Both the position numbers and the translations under genes were made by a program. Shown here piece by piece: positions 63,598 through 64,000 of a DNA stretch of 64,000 nucleotides. This stretch comes from Lamellibrachia columna (lineage: Eukaryota; Annelida; Polychaeta; Sabellida; Siboglinidae): assembly GCA_963662155.1 (NCBI GenBank), contig OY759270.1, positions 53,281,374 through 53,345,373 on the forward strand, given 5' to 3'. The notes under the pieces were generated by a model that saw only the letters and a program-made list of their open reading frames with translations, was not told the origin of the DNA and did not search any database. The number at the start of each line of letters is the position of its first letter. Within the stretch, counting starts at the first letter, position 1.

Positions 63598-64000
63598 GTA
63601 CTCTCTCTTCCGTCCAAAGAAGTTGTGATGTTGGAATTGTTTTTGTTCTGAAAGTTTACTTCATCTACATTCATTAATATTTATTTTGTTGATGACAAAT
63701 TGTGCATATATTGAGAGCATGTGCTCTTAAAGTTGTCAACAAGTAGATGACTATGCTAAGGACTTCAAATTACGACAACATGTTGTTGTGTTTCCTACTA
63801 ATAGCAAGTTAATTTGAAAGAGTTGGTGCAGCAACTGAGAAAGTGCTAGTTCCAATATTTGTATCAACTCTGGGAACAAAAATTAATCCATATTATTTTA
63901 TTAAGTCGAGCCAGTAATTGTGTCTTGACGAATTTGTCATTTCTCTTGTAGCCTAGTGTGGACAAATGTAAGCTAGTATCATTTCACTTGTAGCCTTGTG
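63598..64000 (+). other. Zinc-finger gene intron 6, start of a 42-bp acceptor-like repeat
   Basis: AT-rich intron. At 63937-64000 the sequence cttgtagcct recurs 42 bases apart with a pyrimidine tract before each, and the window ends inside the second copy. Confidence 0.5.

Overview
This is a piece of animal nuclear DNA, almost certainly from an invertebrate. It has GT-AG split genes, long introns, several non-LTR retrotransposons and DNA transposons, and AT-rich spacers. A large share is tandem repeat: by hand tally about 19 kb of 64 kb. The protein-level flavour of the first gene (arthropod/mollusc-type phenylalanine hydroxylase) and the transposon families suggest a marine or freshwater invertebrate, perhaps a lophotrochozoan. 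I cannot name the species.

Two host genes can be reconstructed. (1) A complete phenylalanine-4-hydroxylase gene lies on the minus strand (ATG at 40850, stop at 13686). I could place 13 coding exons with consistent phases, giving a 458-residue protein with ACT regulatory domain, catalytic core (two His and one Glu iron ligands) and C-terminal tetramerisation helix. Exon lengths 4, 5, 7, 10, 11 and 12 match the human PAH exons base for base. Human exon 6 is split in two here and human exons 8 and 9 are fused. (2) The 5' part of a C2H2 zinc-finger gene with an AT-hook lies on the plus strand (ATG at 55918). Six exons are visible up to 63597 and the gene runs off the right edge.

Layout. 1-2.8 kb: diverged direct repeats, a 27-bp minisatellite and (ACGC)n. 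2.9-7.5 kb: a putative DNA transposon with long inverted repeats built of sub-repeats, around a decayed ORF of an uncharacterised family. 8.05-11.3 kb: a CR1/jockey-type LINE with an in-frame 72-bp array. 11.6-41 kb: the PAH gene and its 3' flank, with introns full of minisatellites, including a 5.7-kb array that grew out of its own exon-10 splice acceptor. 41-48 kb: transposon remnants (hAT C-terminus, second copy of the uncharacterised family, RTE-like LINE, paired repeats with 30-bp internal units). 48-50.5 kb: two satellite-like arrays. 50.86-52.33 kb: a hAT-type element with TIRs and 8-bp target duplication. 52.66-55.5 kb: a second LINE carrying an antisense fragment of its own family. 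55.9-64 kb: the zinc-finger gene, with 65-bp and 17-bp arrays just upstream of two of its exons.

The most interesting signal is that several arrays here are seeded by functional sequence. About 180 tandem copies of the PAH exon-10 3' splice site stand between intron and exon. Other arrays copy a DTDVVVL motif in a transposon ORF, a linker in a LINE, and sequence next to an exon-2 splice donor.
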